Notes: generated by a model not told the origin, from the sequence alone. A DNA stretch of 64,000 nt from Fervidobacterium gondwanense DSM 13020 (GCF_900143265.1 NZ_FRDJ01000008.1:33137-97136); one strand, 5' to 3'; positions 8,580 to 18,593 are shown, counted from the stretch's first letter. Numbers and translations: made by a program.

Positions 8580-10046
8580 ATGACATTAGCTTTATCAAAA
8601 TTCTTAATTATGTTCTTTTCATTTGCCAGTATTGAAAAGAGCTTAATACTCAATATCCATTTTTGGATATACTTAGCTCTTGCCATAATATCAATCATAT
8701 TTATGTACAACAAAAAGAAACTACTCACTTCAATTTTTTCGATTGTAACAATACTATTCAGTATCTCTTTCTTGGAAACATATGTACTTGCTTGTATATC
8801 AGCACTGTTGCTCGTTTTAGCCTCGCTGAGCAAAAAATACTCGAACAAATGGTTGATAAGCTTTATCTACATATTTATCCTCAGCTTAACGCACCATTCA
8901 CTGTCTCCGATTCTTGCTCTGATCTACATCTTGCTGACATTCCCTGAATTGATGCAACCTAAGAGAAATGGAGAAAATAAAATATGGATATTTGTATTGT
9001 TGATAGCATTAATCTTTATTGCTCCCTTACCTGATTTAAGGTTCAACACGGACGCTTTGAAAGAAGATAACGGTGTTGTGTATACACCTAAGGATTTAAA
9101 TGTTACTCCAGAACAAAGCGGAAATACTCAAGCAGTGCAAACAAACAAGAAAAACACCGCTGAGAACTTGAACAAATCGGAAAGCTTAACTGCAGATGCT
9201 TATGCGGAGAGAATTTCGCTAATCAGAAAAATAGATTATTTTATCAACATTGACTTCATTGTCGGACTCGTAATAGGCTTGATATTCATAGCATACATCT
9301 TTACATCTGTCCTGAGAACTTCGGACAGCAAGCAGAAAAAGAAATTGGTAAAATCACTTGTCCTAAGCTTAGCAGTTTTGATAACCTTCTTTGCAATTTT
9401 TCCATTTGTTTTGAACATAGCTGGAAATAGAACAGTAGAGAATATAAACCAGATGAGAACTGCAACGAACTCAACATCATCAGGAACATCAGGCTTAAAT
9501 TCTGTTGCGCAAATCCCAAAAACTTCACAAAATAACACTGCTGAGATTACTAAGAACAGCTTGAACGATGAACTCAACAAACTAAGGCTCATACTCATAT
9601 TCAAATTCATCACAGCGGTGATTGGAGTGGCTTCTCTAATTTGGATTGGGAAATCTTTCGTAGAGATGTTAATGACAAAAGAAGTAGCACAAGAACAGGC
9701 GGAAAGTGCCAACGCTCAGGGTGAGGCTACCGGATACAGAACACCGCACAGTTACGATGAGATATTAAAAATGAACGGTGCACAATTCGTGCACCATGCG
9801 TACCACTATATACGCCAGACATTTTATCCAACGCTCAATCACTTGACGCCGTATGAGCTGCTTGAAAAATTCCCTTCAAAAGAATTGAGGAACTTAACCG
9901 ATGCATATGTCTTGGTTGAGTATGCCTTTAAAGTTAATGTCGAAGATGAAAATATAGAATCTCTTAAACTCAGCTTTTCACACTTTATAAAAGAAATGGA
10001 AGCATTGCTATTTGCAAGAGATGACAACAGAGAACAATTCATTTGA
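8580..10046 (+). CDS. Multi-pass membrane protein with DUF4129-like C-terminus
   Basis: The 488-residue protein begins with a bundle of hydrophobic helices over roughly residues 5-155, then has a soluble segment, three more membrane helices at about 220-240, 260-285 and 340-365, and a cytoplasmic tail. The tail, with HSYDEILKMNG, FYPTLNHLTPYELLEKFP and an LTDAYVLVEYAF helix, resembles the DUF4129 domain usually found beside DUF58 and MoxR genes. It starts 23 bases after the DUF58 gene and converges on moxR with a 5-base gap. The assignment relies on context and on the tail; it may contain only part of the usual transglutaminase-like architecture. Enzymatic activity is not evident. Confidence 0.65.
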   Translation: MTLALSKFLIMFFSFASIEKSLILNIHFWIYLALAIISIIFMYNKKKLLTSIFSIVTILFSISFLETYVLACISALLLVLASLSKKYSNKWLISFIYIFILSLTHHSLSPILALIYILLTFPELMQPKRNGENKIWIFVLLIALIFIAPLPDLRFNTDALKEDNGVVYTPKDLNVTPEQSGNTQAVQTNKKNTAENLNKSESLTADAYAERISLIRKIDYFINIDFIVGLVIGLIFIAYIFTSVLRTSDSKQKKKLVKSLVLSLAVLITFFAIFPFVLNIAGNRTVENINQMRTATNSTSSGTSGLNSVAQIPKTSQNNTAEITKNSLNDELNKLRLILIFKFITAVIGVASLIWIGKSFVEMLMTKEVAQEQAESANAQGEATGYRTPHSYDEILKMNGAQFVHHAYHYIRQTFYPTLNHLTPYELLEKFPSKELRNLTDAYVLVEYAFKVNVEDENIESLKLSFSHFIKEMEALLFARDDNREQFI

Positions 10047-10051
10047 TAAAC

Positions 10052-10984
10052 TCATTCTTTGCTTATAACGGCAACCTTACTTAGTATACTTTCTATAATC
10101 TCCTCTTTCGTTTCCCTAAGAATTTTCGATTCTGTAGTTTGGATTATTCTGTGGACAAGTACGTACGGAGCAACGTTTTTAACATCGTCAGGCAAGACAA
10201 AGTCGCGGTTGTTCAAGTAAGCCCACGCCATGCTCATGTGCATCAATGCCAGACTGCCCCTTGGGCTCGCGCCGTATTTGAGTGATTCGTGATTTCTCGT
10301 AGCATCGACTATGCTGACTATGTATTCTTTCACCTCGTCGCTAACTCTTACGCTTCTTACTTTGCTTTTTTCCTGTGCAAACAACTCACCGTTACCAACA
10401 GGTTTGAGTTCTTCAATTGGATGTCTAACTTTTTGCGATTCCAGAACTTCCATTTCACTTTCTTTATCGGGATACCCAATGCTTATGCGTACCATGAACC
10501 TGTCAAGCTGAGCTTCTGGCAGAGGGAAAGTGCCTTCGTATTCTATTGGGTTCTGGGTTGCGATGACAAAGAAGTTGTTCGATAGTTTTCTGGTTACGCC
10601 GTCTACTGTGACTTGTCTTTCTGCCATCGCTTCAAGTAGTGCGGATTGTGTTCTTGGCGTAGCGCGGTTGATTTCATCGGCTAAGAGTATGTCTGTGAAT
10701 ATAGGTCCTTCTTTGAATGTGAATGTGTCGTTTTTCCTGTCGTAGATGGACAAGCCTGTTAGGTCTGTGGGCAACAAGTCGGGAGTAAACTGGACACGTT
10801 TGAAATCCAGTCCTAAGGATATCGCAAGTGCACGTGCGAGGATTGTTTTGCCTACGCCCGGGACGTCTTCCAACAAAACGTGCCCGCCAGCGTACATTGC
10901 GGCAAGTACGAGTCTAATCTTTTCGTCTTTTCCCTTTATTACTTTCTTGACGTTTTCTAAAACTTTTTCATGCAATTTTTCCAT
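10052..10984 (-). CDS. MoxR family AAA+ ATPase
   Basis: A cytoplasmic AAA+ ATPase of 310 residues, the usual MoxR length. Walker A is GVPGVGKTILARA preceded by LLED, Walker B is ILLADEINRA, and the sensor regions IATQNPIEYEGTFPLPEAQLDRF and the arginine-containing ASPRGSLAL are intact (given here as landmarks). MoxR proteins act as chaperones for DUF58/vWA partners. The start ATG overlaps the stop of the small cysteine-rich gene upstream (TAATG), so the two are translationally coupled. It faces the DUF58 and DUF4129-like genes, its likely functional partners, from the opposite strand. Confidence 0.92.
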   Translation of the reverse strand: MEKLHEKVLENVKKVIKGKDEKIRLVLAAMYAGGHVLLEDVPGVGKTILARALAISLGLDFKRVQFTPDLLPTDLTGLSIYDRKNDTFTFKEGPIFTDILLADEINRATPRTQSALLEAMAERQVTVDGVTRKLSNNFFVIATQNPIEYEGTFPLPEAQLDRFMVRISIGYPDKESEMEVLESQKVRHPIEELKPVGNGELFAQEKSKVRSVRVSDEVKEYIVSIVDATRNHESLKYGASPRGSLALMHMSMAWAYLNNRDFVLPDDVKNVAPYVLVHRIIQTTESKILRETKEEIIESILSKVAVISKE

Positions 10985-11190
10985 TATTTTCTTCCCCTGT
11001 CTCTTATGAAGTTTTCAATCGACCTGTCCCAAGTTCTTTCCCCTTCTTTTGTGAAGAAGCAACCCGGTATTTCGCCGAGGCTTCTGTGATAAGCCACACA
11101 CTCGCAGCACTTTCCTCTTTTGTCGCACGATGTGTAGGTGCATGTACAATTCTTGAGGTTCCTTTCGAGTGATGGACAACCTGTCGGCAT
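10984..11190 (-). CDS. Small cysteine-rich protein, DUF6485-like
   Basis: This 68-residue protein has at least eight cysteines in the first 50 residues (CPSLERNLKNCTCTY, SCDKRGKCCEC, GCFF), consistent with a metal- or cluster-binding fold; it resembles the DUF6485 family of uncharacterised bacterial proteins. ATG 11190 has GGGGGA seven bases upstream, better than the upstream ATG 11205 or TTG 11229. The stop overlaps the moxR start by one base. Whether it serves the MoxR pathway or is just coupled for expression is unknown. Confidence 0.75.
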   Translation of the reverse strand: MPTGCPSLERNLKNCTCTYTSCDKRGKCCECVAYHRSLGEIPGCFFTKEGERTWDRSIENFIRDRGRK

Positions 11191-11257
11191 CGATATTCCC
11201 CCCATTCTTGTTTTCTTACTTTGTAACAATAGTTCATATATTATTATATCGAACCTT

Positions 11258-12313
11258 CTAAAAATTCCAAGTCTTCTTTATGTTCAGTTCTCTATCAACT
11301 AACACAAGCCTTGCCGGATATCCTTCTGCGATTCTTCCACCTTTCAAGTTTAAGTCTATGCACGTGTTGTATGAGCTTACCTTTGCAAGCTCTGTCAGGG
11401 AACATTTGGTAAATTTTGCGAAGTTCTTGAGTGCCTGAGAAAATCTCAAGGTGCTACCTGCAAGTGTGCCATCCATTAGTCTTGCAATTCCATCTTTTAC
11501 TTCAACAGGCAAATCACCAAGGACATATTTTCCATCTTTCAATCCTGCAGCTGAGATGCTGTCTGTTACAAGCATTATCTTGTCAGCGCCTTTTATTTTG
11601 TAAACTAATGCAACAAAGTCTGGCGATGAATGTATCCCGTCTGCTATTATTTCAAGCGTGAAGTCAAAGTATAGACCTGCACCGGTAACACCCGGCTCCC
11701 TGTGGTGTAGTGGACTCAACGCGTTCGGAAAGTGTGTTATTCTCTTGAAACCTTTTAGAAAAGCCTCCTTTGCTTGGCTGAACGTTGCGTTTGTGTGACC
11801 TATGGAGATCCTTATTCCCCTATCTTCGCAACTTCTTGCGAACGATTCGAATGTATCGTATTCTGGGGCGACGGTTATCATACTGATTTTAGATAAGTCG
11901 ATGTATTTTTCGAGTTCTGTGATGTCATGTGGTGGCTTTCTGATATAGCTTTGGTTGTGAGCTCCTTTCTTGTCTGGTGATATGAAAGGTCCTTCTATGT
12001 GTAATTTTAGGTCGTCGCATATCTGAATTTCTGAGAGTTTTTCAATGGGGCATGTCACTGTGGTCGGCTGGAAATACCAAACGCCTTCGAGCGCTTCATA
12101 TTCTTTGAATTTTCCATAGTCTTCCAAAGAAGCGGTCATGGTATCGATGCCTTTGATACCATGTATGTGCGGGTCTACGAATGCAGGTAGAAGAATGTGT
12201 TCGTATGATGTCTTGTTCTCTTTTTCAATTTTCAGTATGATATCGTCAAACTCAACTGAACCTACGTATTCACCATCGACAGGATCGACGATGAGGACGT
12301 TCTCAATAACCAT
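11258..12313 (-). CDS. nagA: N-acetylglucosamine-6-phosphate deacetylase
   Basis: NagA removes the acetyl group from GlcNAc-6-phosphate to give glucosamine-6-phosphate in the cytoplasm. The metal-site and substrate motifs of the amidohydrolase fold are present: DPHIHGIKG, HIEGPFISPDKKGAHN, SIGHTNATF, THFPNALSPLHHREPG and the catalytic aspartate in LVTDSISAAG. ATG 12313 is chosen because GAAGGG lies just upstream; an in-frame TTG at 12331 lacks a ribosome site. It is the last sugar gene of the minus-strand operon, 24 bases after the SIS gene, and supplies the step after MurQ and the amino-sugar kinase. Confidence 0.95.
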   Translation of the reverse strand: MVIENVLIVDPVDGEYVGSVEFDDIILKIEKENKTSYEHILLPAFVDPHIHGIKGIDTMTASLEDYGKFKEYEALEGVWYFQPTTVTCPIEKLSEIQICDDLKLHIEGPFISPDKKGAHNQSYIRKPPHDITELEKYIDLSKISMITVAPEYDTFESFARSCEDRGIRISIGHTNATFSQAKEAFLKGFKRITHFPNALSPLHHREPGVTGAGLYFDFTLEIIADGIHSSPDFVALVYKIKGADKIMLVTDSISAAGLKDGKYVLGDLPVEVKDGIARLMDGTLAGSTLRFSQALKNFAKFTKCSLTELAKVSSYNTCIDLNLKGGRIAEGYPARLVLVDRELNIKKTWNF

Positions 12314-12337
12314 CCGGATCCCTTCTTTCAAGAGATT

Positions 12338-13273
12338 TCAGTTATCCAAAATCACTGACTTGCTCAATCCCTTCGGTTTATCTGGATTTAAGCCTTTGAG
12401 TATCGCTCTTTTGTATCCTAATAGCTGACCATAAAGAGTCAAGAATTGAACCTCAAACTCTGGTCTGTCTGTCATCGCGTTCAGTATATGCACACTGCCT
12501 CCTCGACTTACAATATCGTTAGCCAGGTCTGTCTCCAATTTGTGAGGTTCTCGATATTTAGAGAAAATTACTACGTGCGCGTGAGGTGATAGCAGTGCAA
12601 TAGGTCCGTGCCTGTATTCGAGAGTTTCGTAAAATTCTGTATGGTCCAGAGACATCTCTTCAACTTTCAATGCACTCTCTTTTGCTACATAGTATCTTTC
12701 TTGGCATCCTAAGAAGACGAAATGAGATTTTTCTTTCAGCAATTCTTCGCTTAGGAGTGAATCATAGCTTTCTAGATATTCATCAGGTGATATTGGGTAT
12801 CTCTCAATTCCGTTGAGAAATAATCTCAAAATCGCAGAAAAACTCGAAGTCATTACAACGGATTCTTCATGTGCAAAATCGAGTTCGTAATTCATATCAC
12901 ACAAGGCACTTAAAGGGCTATCCTTTTCACAAGTGATACCTATGCTTTCTATCTTACCTTTCAGCATTTCAGCAACCTTTAACGTCTCCGTTGTTGTTCC
13001 GGTGCGCGACAACAAGAAAGCTACATCGAACTTTCTCGCAATTTCATCAGCGGTATTTTCCAGCAACACTTCACCAGAACTCGCAGCCTCTGCAAAAATC
13101 CCTTGTTTTTTCAAAATTTCAGATAAGATTAGCCCGGCGTTATACGAACTTCCACAGCCGATGAAGATGTATTTCTTACTTTTTGAAAAGCTTGGTGGGG
13201 TCAAGTTATTAGCCATACCAATTAGATTGTTGACCCTTATGATTTCTTCGTAAGTTTTGTAACCGAAATCCAT
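12338..13273 (-). CDS. SIS-domain amino-sugar phosphate isomerase/deaminase
   Basis: A tandem SIS-domain protein of 311 residues without the glutaminase domain of GlmS. The phosphate-binding FIGCGSSYNAG and SRTGTTTET motifs, the EYRHGP motif and the C-terminal NPDKPKGLSKSV typical of GlmS/AgaS-type proteins are present. Next to nagA it is most likely a glucosamine-6-phosphate deaminase of the NagB-II or AgaS kind, yielding fructose-6-phosphate and ammonia. An alternative is a related sugar isomerase. The ATG at 13273 follows GAGGAGG and the gene lies 19 bases after anmK. Confidence 0.85.
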   Translation of the reverse strand: MDFGYKTYEEIIRVNNLIGMANNLTPPSFSKSKKYIFIGCGSSYNAGLILSEILKKQGIFAEAASSGEVLLENTADEIARKFDVAFLLSRTGTTTETLKVAEMLKGKIESIGITCEKDSPLSALCDMNYELDFAHEESVVMTSSFSAILRLFLNGIERYPISPDEYLESYDSLLSEELLKEKSHFVFLGCQERYYVAKESALKVEEMSLDHTEFYETLEYRHGPIALLSPHAHVVIFSKYREPHKLETDLANDIVSRGGSVHILNAMTDRPEFEVQFLTLYGQLLGYKRAILKGLNPDKPKGLSKSVILDN

Positions 13274-13292
13274 GTCTTAACCTCCTCTAATT

Positions 13293-14417
13293 TTAAAGTG
13301 GCAAAGCTAATTTGCCGAGAATTGATGTTTTCATTGCTCCAGTAACTACTTTTTCATGAGCCAAACCCCTTAGGAATAGCTCTCCCAAGAACGCAATTGC
13401 TGTTGCTTCTCTAAAGTCTATCAACCACTTGTCAGGAACAGTAATTTCATAGCCAAGGGTTTTTATATCCCAGAGCAGTGTTTTGTTGTATGCTCCTCCG
13501 CCAACAACTACAAGTTTCTGTGTATTTGGCAGGTGTTGTTTTAAATTAATTGCTATCATCTCTGCTGTAAAGCGCGTTACCGTTCTTAATAGATCTTCTT
13601 TAGATGTTGAAACGGGTGTTTTTAGAAATCCTTCGTTGTAAACTTCTCTTCCAGTTGTTTTAGGTGGCTTTTTGTGTATGTAGTCAGTATTTTTTTCAAT
13701 CAAGTATTCCAACAGTTCATTATTTATCCTTCCTTGTGCTGAGAGTTTGCCATTATTGTCATATCGGATGTTGAAATGTTTTTGGCAAACTAAATCAATC
13801 AAGCAATTACCTGGTCCGGTATCAAATGCCACAAGATTGTTGTTATTGTCATATGCTGTAACATTGGAGATTCCACCTATATTCAATACAGCTGTTTGTT
13901 GGTCCGTTAGCAAGAAAACTGAATCTAAATATGCACTAATAGGTGCTCCTTGCCCGCCTAAAGCTACGTCCTTTTTTCTAAAATCGTAGATCACAGGTTT
14001 TCCAAGCTGTGTAGCCAAAACATCGGCTTCTCCTATTTGAAGTGTTGCCCCATGCTCTGGTAGGTGGTAAATAGTTTGTCCGTGGTATGCTACAAAATCA
14101 TAATCCCAACCCAGCTGGTTAATCATTTGAGCGTGTATCTGTGCGAGTTCAAAGTTTAGAAGTGTTATATTTTCAACATTGGAAAGAGATTTATTGTATG
14201 AATCCACTATCTTTTTTTGAAGTTCTTCTTCATATGGAATCGTTAAAGCACTTTCTACACGAAAGTTTATAGCCTCGTAGTTGTATGTAAAAACAACATT
14301 GGCAATATCGAGACCATCTGCAGAAGTACCGGACATCAAACCGAGTACTTTATGCACAGGCTTGTTGATTGAGCTGAGGAACTCGTTCCAATCCCAGATT
14401 TTGATTAGCTTGTTCAA
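13293..14417 (-). CDS. anmK: Anhydro-N-acetylmuramic acid kinase
   Basis: AnmK phosphorylates and opens 1,6-anhydro-MurNAc, the end product of lytic transglycosylases, to MurNAc-6-phosphate. The nucleotide-binding GLMSGTSADGLD, the catalytic-region GGQGAP, FDTGPGN and VVGGGAYN motifs are intact and the length (about 374 residues) is normal. About 27 residues precede the GLMSGTS motif, slightly more than usual. I favour TTG 14417, which has GAGGTG six bases upstream; GTG 14426 would overlap that site. The gene lies between the serine hydrolase and the SIS gene. Its product would be the substrate of MurQ, encoded on the other strand. Confidence 0.93.
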   Translation of the reverse strand: MNKLIKIWDWNEFLSSINKPVHKVLGLMSGTSADGLDIANVVFTYNYEAINFRVESALTIPYEEELQKKIVDSYNKSLSNVENITLLNFELAQIHAQMINQLGWDYDFVAYHGQTIYHLPEHGATLQIGEADVLATQLGKPVIYDFRKKDVALGGQGAPISAYLDSVFLLTDQQTAVLNIGGISNVTAYDNNNNLVAFDTGPGNCLIDLVCQKHFNIRYDNNGKLSAQGRINNELLEYLIEKNTDYIHKKPPKTTGREVYNEGFLKTPVSTSKEDLLRTVTRFTAEMIAINLKQHLPNTQKLVVVGGGAYNKTLLWDIKTLGYEITVPDKWLIDFREATAIAFLGELFLRGLAHEKVVTGAMKTSILGKLALPL

Positions 14418-14448
14418 TCTCTTCACCTCACTGAAAGATGCATACGCG

Positions 14449-15459
14449 TTAGCGTAGTAAACGAGAGAATATAACGTTATGTAGTAGAGTGCGGATTCTT
14501 TGGATTCTGTCGTCCCATCGATTGTAAAAGACTTTGTTGGTTAGGAAGATTACGTGGAGTCCTTCTTTGGTAATCCAGAGGCTTGTTCCGGTGAAGCCTG
14601 TGTGGCCGAACATGGTCTCGTTTCCAAAATCGCCTGTGCTACCACCCTTGACAGGTGCCATCCATCCTATGTGCCTTTTGAAACTCGGGTCAGCCGGGTC
14701 TTGAACCAAAGTTTGAGTGAAGAGTCTTACAACGTTCTTCGTTACGTATTCTCCACTGAGCAGTCTTTTAACAAACGTATGTATGTCTCTGACTGTGGAG
14801 AAGAGTCCGGCGTTTCCACTCACGCCACCGAGGTAGTACGCAAGTTCATCATCAGGTTCGCCTCTAAGCCTCTTGCCCTCTCTTTCACTCGTCGGTGCAC
14901 AGCATTCTATATCCTTAGGTTTGAAACACGTATCTGGCAAATTAAGTAATTTACTTACATAGGAATCAAAACTTTCGTTGGTGATTTTCTCTACAATCGC
15001 CATTAGGGTTATGAAGTTCAAGCATGAATACTGCATCTTACCTTTGCACGTAGGCTGTATCCTGAGCACTTCTCTCTTTAGATCTTCACCCTTCAGTATA
15101 CGCCATAAGTCGCTGTAAGGTTGCATTCCGGAAGTGTGTGTTAAGAGTTCGAATATCGTGATATTTGCTTTTTCACCTTCAACGTCTAAGAAATGCCCTA
15201 CCTTGTCATAGAGGTTTAAATACCCTTCTTCAAATAATTTCATTATTCCAGTAGTCGTGGCGATGACTTTTGTTAGACTCGCCAAGTCATAGATTGTGTT
15301 CACATCGGTTGATTTAATTTCATCAACGGTGCCGTACGTCTTTTCATAGAGAGTCTCGTTCTCAGTTCCAACGAGCAGAACCGCACCTGGATAGATTTTA
15401 CTTTCAATGCCTGATTGTATGATTCTATCGACGTTGCTCCAAAGATTAGCAGATGCCAC
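14449..15459 (-). CDS. Beta-lactamase-like serine hydrolase (AmlB/YbbE type)
   Basis: A class C beta-lactamase-fold hydrolase of about 336 residues. The catalytic SxxK is in YDLASLTKVI, a YxN-type motif is in MQYSCLN, and HTGFTG resembles the third KTG-like motif. I see no signal peptide, so the protein may be cytoplasmic. GTG 15459 is preceded by AGAGGTG, whereas the upstream TTG 15516 would overlap oppF. In Bacillus the murQ-nagZ-namZ operon also encodes such a hydrolase (YbbE/AmlB), which supports a role in muropeptide processing. The exact substrate, peptide stem or other amide or ester, is not determined. Confidence 0.85.
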   Translation of the reverse strand: MASANLWSNVDRIIQSGIESKIYPGAVLLVGTENETLYEKTYGTVDEIKSTDVNTIYDLASLTKVIATTTGIMKLFEEGYLNLYDKVGHFLDVEGEKANITIFELLTHTSGMQPYSDLWRILKGEDLKREVLRIQPTCKGKMQYSCLNFITLMAIVEKITNESFDSYVSKLLNLPDTCFKPKDIECCAPTSEREGKRLRGEPDDELAYYLGGVSGNAGLFSTVRDIHTFVKRLLSGEYVTKNVVRLFTQTLVQDPADPSFKRHIGWMAPVKGGSTGDFGNETMFGHTGFTGTSLWITKEGLHVIFLTNKVFYNRWDDRIQRIRTLLHNVIFSRLLR

Positions 15460-15491
15460 TTCAAACACCTCTTTTTTCTGAGCTGCTCTTT

Positions 15492-16469
15492 TTATGTTCC
15501 CTGCGGAAAGTAGCAAGCCACTTTGTGGTCTTCTCCTAATAACTGTGGTTTTTCTGACTTACATATATCCTGTACGTATGGGCACCGCGGATGGAATGGA
15601 CAACCTGACGGTGGGTTTATTGGACTTGGTGGTTCTCCTGTCAAAGTTACTTTGCTGAACTTTCTCTGCCTCGGATTCCAGCCCGGTACCGCTTGAACGA
15701 GAGATATTGTATAAGGATGCTGAGGATTCGTGAAGATTTCCTCCGCCTTACCCTCCTCAACCACACTGCCAAGGTACATGACGTATATTCTGTCGCTCAA
15801 GTACTGCACAACATCCAAGTTGTGCGATATGAATAGATAGCTCATCTTGTATTCGTCGCGGAGCTTAAAGAGTAGATTAATTATCTGGTTTTGAACTGAC
15901 ACGTCGAGTGCTGAAGTTGGTTCGTCACAGAGAATCAGCCTTGGTTTAAGTGCTATGGCACGAGCAATAGCTATTCTCTGCCTTTGACCACCTGAGAATT
16001 CATGTGGGTATCTCTCTAACATATCGGTGTTCAGACCGACTCTTTCTAAGAGTCCTTTTACGTAATCTTTCTCTTCGTTTTTGTTATCAAAGAATTTGTG
16101 CGCTCTAAGAGGTTCTGATATTATATCGTAAATGCTCATTCTCGGGTCGAGCGAATCGAACGGATTTTGGTATATCATCTGAACGTCTCTTCTGAACGTG
16201 CTGTGTATCCGCCCGAGCTTGTAAGTTATGTCGTGCTCACCATTCTTGTGAAATATTATCTTTCCATCTGTCGGCTCGTGTATTTTTACTATCAGCTTTG
16301 CAAGGGTTGTTTTACCGCAGCCTGATTCCCCCACAACGCCTACAACACTATTTTCTTCAATCGACATGGTTACATTTTCTAATGCTTTAACCCAACCTTG
16401 CACTTGTAGAAAGACTCCACCTCTTATTGGAAAGTACTTTCTAAGATTTATTACATCAATGATTTTCAT
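15492..16469 (-). CDS. Opp-type ABC transporter ATPase, first cluster (OppF-like)
   Basis: The ATP-binding subunit couples hydrolysis to uptake by the neighbouring permeases. Walker A GESGCGKTT, Q-loop YQNPFDSLDP, signature FSGGQRQRIAIARA, Walker B LILCDEPTSALD and the H-loop ISHNLD are all intact. The C-terminal CPFHPRCPYVQDIC extension, with its clustered cysteines, is typical of the oligopeptide/dipeptide family. It starts at ATG 16469 behind a TGAGGTG site and lies 32 bases before the serine hydrolase, with which it is probably co-transcribed. Thermotogae use this family for oligosaccharides as well as peptides; muropeptides fit this locus. Confidence 0.93.
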   Translation of the reverse strand: MKIIDVINLRKYFPIRGGVFLQVQGWVKALENVTMSIEENSVVGVVGESGCGKTTLAKLIVKIHEPTDGKIIFHKNGEHDITYKLGRIHSTFRRDVQMIYQNPFDSLDPRMSIYDIISEPLRAHKFFDNKNEEKDYVKGLLERVGLNTDMLERYPHEFSGGQRQRIAIARAIALKPRLILCDEPTSALDVSVQNQIINLLFKLRDEYKMSYLFISHNLDVVQYLSDRIYVMYLGSVVEEGKAEEIFTNPQHPYTISLVQAVPGWNPRQRKFSKVTLTGEPPSPINPPSGCPFHPRCPYVQDICKSEKPQLLGEDHKVACYFPQGT

Positions 16470-16492
16470 CTAATTTCACCTCACAAGATCCA

Positions 16493-17488
16493 TTAAACTT
16501 CGGCTCTTTCTTTGGTATAAAGATGGCAACTGACAAATTGTGAGTTCACACGTGTTATCTCTGGTTCGACATTTTTGCAAACGTCCATAGCGTGTTTACA
16601 CCTCGGGTGGAACGGGCAACCTTGGGGAATCTTTGTTGAGCTTGGCACGAACCCGGGTATGTACGGTAATTCCTTGCCCTTCGCGGAAGATTTTATATTC
16701 GACTCAAGAAGTCCGCGCGTGTAAGGGTGGAGAGGTGATTCGAAAATGCTATACACACTGCCTTGCTCAACTATTTTGCCGGCATACATGACAATAACTC
16801 GGTCAGCAATCTCGGCAACAATTCCTAGGTCATGGGTTATGAATATCGTGGACATTTTAAATTCTTCTTTTAATTCACTCATCAGGTTTAGCACTTGAGC
16901 CTGAATTGTTACGTCGAGTGCTGTTGTTGGCTCGTCTGCGATGAGAATTTCTGGATTTGTTATCAGGGCTAAAGCTATCATTATTCGCTGTAGCATGCCA
17001 CCGCTCATTTGGTGTGGATATTCATCATAGCGTCTTTCTGCATCTGGAATGTGAACCTTCTTAAGCATTGAAATTATGAGCTCTTTAGAGTCTTTTTTCT
17101 TTATACCGAGGTGTTTCTCAACAACCTCTGCTATCTGGTGTCCAATGGTGTAGAGAGGGTCAAATGATGACATTGGCTCTTGGAAGATCATAGTAATGTT
17201 TTTTCCACGAACTGAATTCACGACTTTCTGAGAATCTAGCGGCGTGGATTTGAACTTAATTTCCCCGGAAATTATTGCCGGTGGGGATTTCAATAATCCT
17301 ATTATGGCCTGAGCTGTTACGCTCTTTCCACAGCCTGATTCACCTACTATGGCCAAGGTCTCCTGTCTTCCGAGAGCGAAGGATATTCCATTAACAGCTC
17401 TTACGATTCCTTCGGGTGTCTTGAAGTGTACTTTCAGGTCTATTACTTCGAGAATATTTTCAGAATTCTTGTTTTCGTGTACTGTCAT
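16493..17488 (-). CDS. Opp-type ABC transporter ATPase, first cluster (OppD-like)
   Basis: Second ATPase of the transporter. It shows Walker [13 protein letters not shown], the Q-loop [10 protein letters not shown], the signature [15 protein letters not shown], Walker [13 protein letters not shown], the H-loop ITHDLG and the family C-terminal cysteine motif [15 protein letters not shown] placed the start at ATG 17488, nine bases after AGGAGG; the TTG at 17515 would overlap the oppC stop. OppD- and OppF-like subunits form a heterodimer under the two permeases. Confidence 0.93.
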   Translation of the reverse strand: MTVHENKNSENILEVIDLKVHFKTPEGIVRAVNGISFALGRQETLAIVGESGCGKSVTAQAIIGLLKSPPAIISGEIKFKSTPLDSQKVVNSVRGKNITMIFQEPMSSFDPLYTIGHQIAEVVEKHLGIKKKDSKELIISMLKKVHIPDAERRYDEYPHQMSGGMLQRIMIALALITNPEILIADEPTTALDVTIQAQVLNLMSELKEEFKMSTIFITHDLGIVAEIADRVIVMYAGKIVEQGSVYSIFESPLHPYTRGLLESNIKSSAKGKELPYIPGFVPSSTKIPQGCPFHPRCKHAMDVCKNVEPEITRVNSQFVSCHLYTKERAEV

Positions 17489-17501
17489 AGGCGACATCCT
17501 C

Positions 17502-18581
17502 CTATACCTTTTCAACGGTCCTGTATGGGTCGATTGCGTCTCTTAAGCCATCACCCATGAAGTTGAAAGCCAAGACAGAAATCATAATGAATGCACCTGG
17601 AATTATAAGCCACGGGTGTACTGCAATCTCCGTGAGTGATTGAGCGTCTTTTAGCAATAATCCCCAGCTTGTCATTGGTTCTTTGATTCCAAGCCCAAGG
17701 AAGCTGATAGTGCTTTCACCTAGTATCATCCCGGGAATCGATAGAGTCGCGACGACTATTAAGTAGCTCGATAGGTTTGGTATGATGTGTCTTGTTATGA
17801 TTTTGAAATCTTTAGCACCGCACACCTTTGCAGCGAGGACGAAATCCTTTTCTTTTAGGCTCAAGGTCATTCCACGTACGACCCGCGCAACTCCAGTCCA
17901 GCCAATGAACGAGAGAACGATTATTATTCCAATGTATACCCAAGTGCTTGGCCAGCTTGGAGGGAGGATAACTGATAGAGCAAGCCAGAGCGGAATGCGT
18001 GGGAATGACCTCAATATCTCAATAAACCTCTGGATAGCTATGTCTATCCAGCCACCGTAATATCCCGAAATCGCACCTATTATCGCTCCTATGACCAAAC
18101 TAATGAACGTGCCAAGTAGACAAGCTGTCAGAGAAACTTTCGAGCCGACGAGTGTTCTTGAGAAAACATCTCTTCCAAACCTATCCGCACCGAATAAGAG
18201 TATCATTGCCTCCTGAGGGTCTGCCTCAAGTCCGAAAAGATGCAACTGACTCTTAATTCCGAAGAATGAATATTCTTCGCCTTTTACGAACAGTCTTATC
18301 TTGTAGATCTGAGACTTGTCCTCTTGGTAGTTGAGCAGAAAGGTTATTGGGTCTCGTTCTTTCTTCAAACCGTACACAAATGGACCTACGAACTTCCCCT
18401 CGTGGAAGAGATGGATCTTCGTTGGTGGAGCGTAAGAAAACTTTGAATGAGTCGTCTTGTAGCTGTATGGGGCTATAAAATCGCTGAAAATCATCAAAAT
18501 ATACAAAAAGACGACTATCCAAAAACCGAAAACGCCGAGTTTGTGTTTTTTAAATTGTCTGATTACTCTCTTAGAAATCAT
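17502..18581 (-). CDS. Opp-type ABC transporter permease, first cluster (OppC-like)
   Basis: Inner-membrane permease with an N-terminal helix (VFGFWIVVFLYILMIF), an unusually long soluble insertion between residues about 40 and 130, then five helices. The EAA loop for ATPase contact is visible as AAKVCGAKDFKIITRHIIPN, and the GADRFGRDVFSR motif typical of OppC/DppC is present. ATG 18581 is eight bases after AGGGG. The insertion after the first helix is longer than in the second cluster's homologue (about 359 versus 268 residues in total). Confidence 0.92.
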   Translation of the reverse strand: MISKRVIRQFKKHKLGVFGFWIVVFLYILMIFSDFIAPYSYKTTHSKFSYAPPTKIHLFHEGKFVGPFVYGLKKERDPITFLLNYQEDKSQIYKIRLFVKGEEYSFFGIKSQLHLFGLEADPQEAMILLFGADRFGRDVFSRTLVGSKVSLTACLLGTFISLVIGAIIGAISGYYGGWIDIAIQRFIEILRSFPRIPLWLALSVILPPSWPSTWVYIGIIIVLSFIGWTGVARVVRGMTLSLKEKDFVLAAKVCGAKDFKIITRHIIPNLSSYLIVVATLSIPGMILGESTISFLGLGIKEPMTSWGLLLKDAQSLTEIAVHPWLIIPGAFIMISVLAFNFMGDGLRDAIDPYRTVEKV

Positions 18582-18593
18582 CGTTTCCACCCC